Of a DNA stretch of 23,320 bases, positions 21,528 to 23,320 are shown one piece after another. Origin of the DNA: RGIG8748 sp045646525 (GTDB taxonomy: Bacteria; Bacillota; Clostridia; UMGS1810). Every line of letters starts with the position of its first letter. The stretch's first letter is position 1. The notes under the pieces were generated by a model. It was not told where the DNA came from, ran no database searches, and was given only the letters and a program-made list of their open reading frames with translations. The position numbers and the translations under genes are program-made. Location of the stretch: the NCBI GenBank assembly GCA_045646525.1, contig JAZRKX010000045.1, positions 1 through 23,320 on the forward strand. Reading direction: 5' to 3'.

Positions 21528-21671
21528 AGATGATGGAATATGTTGAGGTAGTATGCACTCAATTTTACGACTTTTTCATTGTTTGTATACACATTCACAT
21601 ACACCCTGTATGTTTTAAGAAATGAAAATACTATGAAAAAATACTGAGAAAAGGAGGTTAAACGGTTCTTT

Positions 21672-23207
21672 ATGATAACTACAATAATCGCTGCAGCTGT
21701 AGCTCTTATACTTGGCTTTGGAATAGGCTTTGTATTCAGAAGACAGATTGCAGAAGGAAAAATTGGCGGAGCTGAAAATAAGGCAAAGCAGATAATTGCA
21801 GATGCCAACAAAGCAGCAGAAACCAAGAAGAAAGAAGCTCTGCTCGAAGCCAAGGACGAAATCCACAAGAGCAGAACAGAATTTGAAAGAGCAATCAAAG
21901 ACAGACGTTCTGAGATGAACCGTCAGGAAAGACGCGTTCAGCAAAAGGAAGAAGCTCTCGATAAGAAAGCCGATACCCTTGAAAAGAAAGACGAACAGTT
22001 AAATAAAAAAATTAAAGAAGTAGATGTACTTAAGGAAGAAACATTAAAGGTTAAGAACGCCCAGCTCGAAATTCTGGAAAGAATATCCGGACTTTCCGTA
22101 GAAGAGGCAAAATCTTACCTTCTTAAGAACATAGAATCAGAAGTAAGACACGAAGCCGCTATTATGATAAAAGATATCGAATCGCAGGCTAAGGAAGAAG
22201 CAGATAAAAAAGCAAGAGCCATCATAAGCACTGCCATTCAGAAATGTGCGGCAGACCATGTGGCAGAAGCTACAGTATCTGTTGTTGCTCTTCCCAACGA
22301 TGAAATGAAGGGAAGAATTATCGGTAGAGAAGGACGCAACATCCGCGCTCTTGAAACTGCTACCGGTATAGATTTAATTATCGATGATACTCCCGAAGCA
22401 GTAGTTCTTTCGGGATTTGACCCTGTAAGAAGAGAGATTGCCAGAATGGCACTCGAAAAGCTCATCGCAGACGGCAGAATACATCCTGCCAGAATAGAAG
22501 AAACTGTTGAAAAAGCGCGCAAGGAAATAGACGCTATAATCAAACAGGAGGGTGAGCAGGCAACCTTTGATACCGGTGTTCACGGTCTCCATCCCGAGCT
22601 TATCAAGCTTTTGGGAAGGATGAAATACCGTACAAGCTACGGTCAGAATGTACTTAAGCATTCTACAGAGGTGGCAAACCTTGCAGGTATTATGGCAGGT
22701 GAGCTTGGTGTAGATGTTAAGCTTGCCAAGCGTGCAGGTTTACTCCACGATTTGGGTAAATCCGTAGACCACGAAATAGAAGGTTCACACGTAGATATAG
22801 GTGTGGATATTGCCAAGAAGTATCAGGAATCACCCGAGGTTATACACGCCATTGCGGCACACCACGGTGATGTGGAAGCTACCACAGTTATTGCTTGCAT
22901 AGTTCAGGCTTGCGACGCCATAAGCGCGGCAAGACCCGGTGCAAGAAGAGAAAATCTCGAAACATACATCAAAAGACTGGAAAAGCTTGAGGAGCTTGCA
23001 GATTCCTTCCCCGGAGTTGAAAAGTCCTTTGCTATCCAGGCAGGTAGGGAAATCCGTATTATGGTTAAGCCCGACGCAGTTAAGGATGAAGAAACAGTAT
23101 TGCTTGCACGCGATATTGTTAAGAAGATAGAAAGCGAGCTTGAATATCCCGGACAGATTAAGGTAAATGTAATAAGGGAAACACGCTCGGTAGATTACGC
23201 AAAATAA
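21672..23207 (+). CDS. rny: Ribonuclease Y
   Basis: Membrane-bound endoribonuclease that starts mRNA decay in many Firmicutes. The 511-residue protein has an N-terminal membrane helix (about 2-23), a long Lys/Glu-rich coiled coil (about 30-190), a KH domain with GRIIGREGRNIRALE at about 215-229 and an HD domain with LLHDLGK (about 357-363) and AAHHGD. AAGGAGGT at 21651-21658 is 13 bases before ATG 21672, longer than usual; no closer in-frame start exists. It is followed by a terminator and then ymdB, the usual neighbour. Confidence 0.96.
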   Translation: MITTIIAAAVALILGFGIGFVFRRQIAEGKIGGAENKAKQIIADANKAAETKKKEALLEAKDEIHKSRTEFERAIKDRRSEMNRQERRVQQKEEALDKKADTLEKKDEQLNKKIKEVDVLKEETLKVKNAQLEILERISGLSVEEAKSYLLKNIESEVRHEAAIMIKDIESQAKEEADKKARAIISTAIQKCAADHVAEATVSVVALPNDEMKGRIIGREGRNIRALETATGIDLIIDDTPEAVVLSGFDPVRREIARMALEKLIADGRIHPARIEETVEKARKEIDAIIKQEGEQATFDTGVHGLHPELIKLLGRMKYRTSYGQNVLKHSTEVANLAGIMAGELGVDVKLAKRAGLLHDLGKSVDHEIEGSHVDIGVDIAKKYQESPEVIHAIAAHHGDVEATTVIACIVQACDAISAARPGARRENLETYIKRLEKLEELADSFPGVEKSFAIQAGREIRIMVKPDAVKDEETVLLARDIVKKIESELEYPGQIKVNVIRETRSVDYAK

Positions 23208-23218
23208 TGCTAAAAAAC

Positions 23219-23247
23219 GGCGGTGTTTTTTACACCGCCTTTTTTTA
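23219..23247 (+). terminator. Intrinsic terminator after rny
   Basis: GGCGGTGT (23219-23226) pairs with ACACCGCC (23232-23239), five-base T loop, then eight Ts (23240-23247). Confidence 0.92.
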
Positions 23248-23268
23248 ACCCAAGGGAGGTAGTTGTTT

Positions 23269-23320
23269 ATGAAAATTCTGCTTATAGGCGATATATTCGG
23301 TGAGTGCGGTATGAGCTATA
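23269..23320 (+). CDS. ymdB: YmdB-family metallophosphoesterase, 5' fragment
   Basis: Only 17 codons lie in the window. The start MKILLIGDIFGECGM fits the metallophosphoesterase N-terminus of YmdB (a 2',3'-cyclic-nucleotide phosphodiesterase family), whose metal-binding Asp is in the IGD motif. GGGAGG at 23254-23259 precedes ATG 23269. The position after rny matches the common rny-ymdB order. The rest of the gene is outside the window. Confidence 0.8.
   Translation, partial: MKILLIGDIFGECGMSY

Overview
The window reads as chromosome of a spore-forming, low-to-moderate GC Gram-positive bacterium, most likely of class Clostridia. The grounds are the gene order rpmG-secE-nusG-rplK-rplA-rplJ-rplL, an RNase Y gene followed by a ymdB start, a lysine riboswitch on dap genes, strong AGGAGG ribosome binding sites, SigA-type promoters, and a small cluster of spore-envelope-type genes. 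No mobile element, CRISPR array, rRNA or tRNA gene was found. It is mostly core genome with a few poorly characterised families in it.

Layout. (1) 1-1650: a structured leader, then a zinc-ribbon membrane protein overlapping a membrane-anchored M15 peptidase, closed by a terminator. (2) 1701-4761: SigA promoter, lysine riboswitch and terminator, then asd-dapA-dapB, the aspartate-to-tetrahydrodipicolinate branch toward diaminopimelate and lysine; a terminator-like hairpin separates dapA from dapB. (3) 4796-6642: an IscU/NifU-like scaffold gene paired with a GGGtGRT-family gene, a conserved duo of unknown role with its own promoter and terminator. (4) 6759-7696: a YitT-family membrane protein, followed by short remnant-like reading frames. 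(5) 7863-10393: rpmG-secE-nusG-rplK-rplA from one strong promoter, with two L1-binding-like RNA motifs, one before rplK and one before rplA. (6) 10403-11745: promoter, L10 leader, rplJ (with a long acidic repetitive tail) and rplL. (7) 11768-12609: a P-loop protein with a C-terminal Asp23-like domain, then a strong terminator. (8) 12608-15017: a putative spore-envelope cluster: a beta-rich small protein, a SpoIID/SleC-like protein with two peptidoglycan-binding domains, another peptidoglycan-binding protein, a 50-residue two-helix membrane protein and a 23-residue SpoVM-like peptide. (9) 15023-16296, minus strand: rpmB and a YihY/BrkB membrane protein, convergent with region 8 at a shared palindromic terminator. 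(10) 16503-21468: FtsK/SpoIIIE, a YgiQ-type radical SAM protein and folD, the last two overlapping by 92 bases. (11) 21499-23320: promoter, rny, terminator, and the start of ymdB, cut by the window edge.

The most interesting parts are the scaffold + GGGtGRT pair, the P-loop/Asp23-like fusion, the SpoVM-like micro-gene with its 50-residue neighbour, and the paired L1-type RNA elements. All calls come from reading the sequence; no database search was run.
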